Below, one piece after another: positions 8,886-8,936 of a stretch of DNA of 8,936 bases (its first letter is position 1; the number at the start of each line of letters is the position of its first letter). The notes beneath the pieces are model-generated. The model ran no database searches and was not told where the DNA came from. It saw only the letters and a list, made by a program, of their open reading frames with translations. A program made the translations under genes and the position numbers. Location: the NCBI GenBank assembly GCA_910585645.1, contig CAJUFP010000153.1:1-8936 (forward strand), read 5' to 3'. The stretch comes from an uncultured Hungatella sp. Its GTDB lineage: Bacteria; Bacillota; Clostridia; Lachnospirales; Lachnospiraceae.

Positions 8886-8936
8886 GGTTAGGCCCTCCTG
8901 TTTCCCTGGTCTCATCTCCATGGCATAAATTCACCC

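Noticed and set aside
8382..8921. - strand open frame covering the right repeat and the end of the MATE gene
   Set aside because: The part shared with the left repeat shows mainly amino-acid-changing differences and a frame break; the rest is antisense to MATE.

Overview
The window looks like chromosomal DNA from a GC-rich member of the Clostridia, probably Lachnospiraceae (Enterocloster/Hungatella-like). This rests on recognising the protein families by eye: a CsoR with the clostridial CCHK-type N-terminus, a CopA carrying a CopZ-like C-terminal domain, a clostridial-type dUTPase, HflX, a bacterial SNF-family symporter and a MATE transporter. Strong Shine-Dalgarno sequences and sigma-A-type promoters agree with a Firmicute. 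Genus assignment is inference. All six genes lie on the + strand.

Layout. Positions 1-121 hold one copy of a dispersed repeat whose inverted partner lies at 8763-8885, so the whole gene block is bracketed by inverted repeats. An intrinsic terminator (186-216) closes an upstream transcript. A copper-responsive unit follows: a promoter with a CsoR operator embedded in its spacer (244-272), csoR (297-629), copA (655-3177) and a strong terminator (3197-3245). A second unit starts from a 17-bp-spaced promoter (3267-3295). It contains a dUTPase continuous in frame with a TPR 'lipoprotein' (3332-4537), then hflX (4563-5810). An extended -10 promoter (5827-5855) precedes an SNF-family sodium symporter (5909-7279), which is followed by a MATE transporter (7380-8747). 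The right-hand repeat begins 15 bases after the MATE stop.

How the genes work together. CsoR and CopA form a self-contained copper circuit. Apo-CsoR should block the promoter; Cu(I) should release it; CopA should export Cu(I). The last 69 codons of copA encode a complete CopZ-like chaperone preceded by its own well-spaced ribosome binding site and ATG, so the locus may make both the fused pump and a free chaperone. The other genes are housekeeping or transport genes with no visible link to copper.

Best candidates for a second look: (1) the bracketing inverted repeat pair, which appears non-coding; (2) the apparent dUTPase-membrane segment-TPR fusion, where the dUTPase should have stopped; (3) the possible internal CopZ start within copA. 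I saw no transposase, integrase, CRISPR array, tRNA, rRNA or defence gene.
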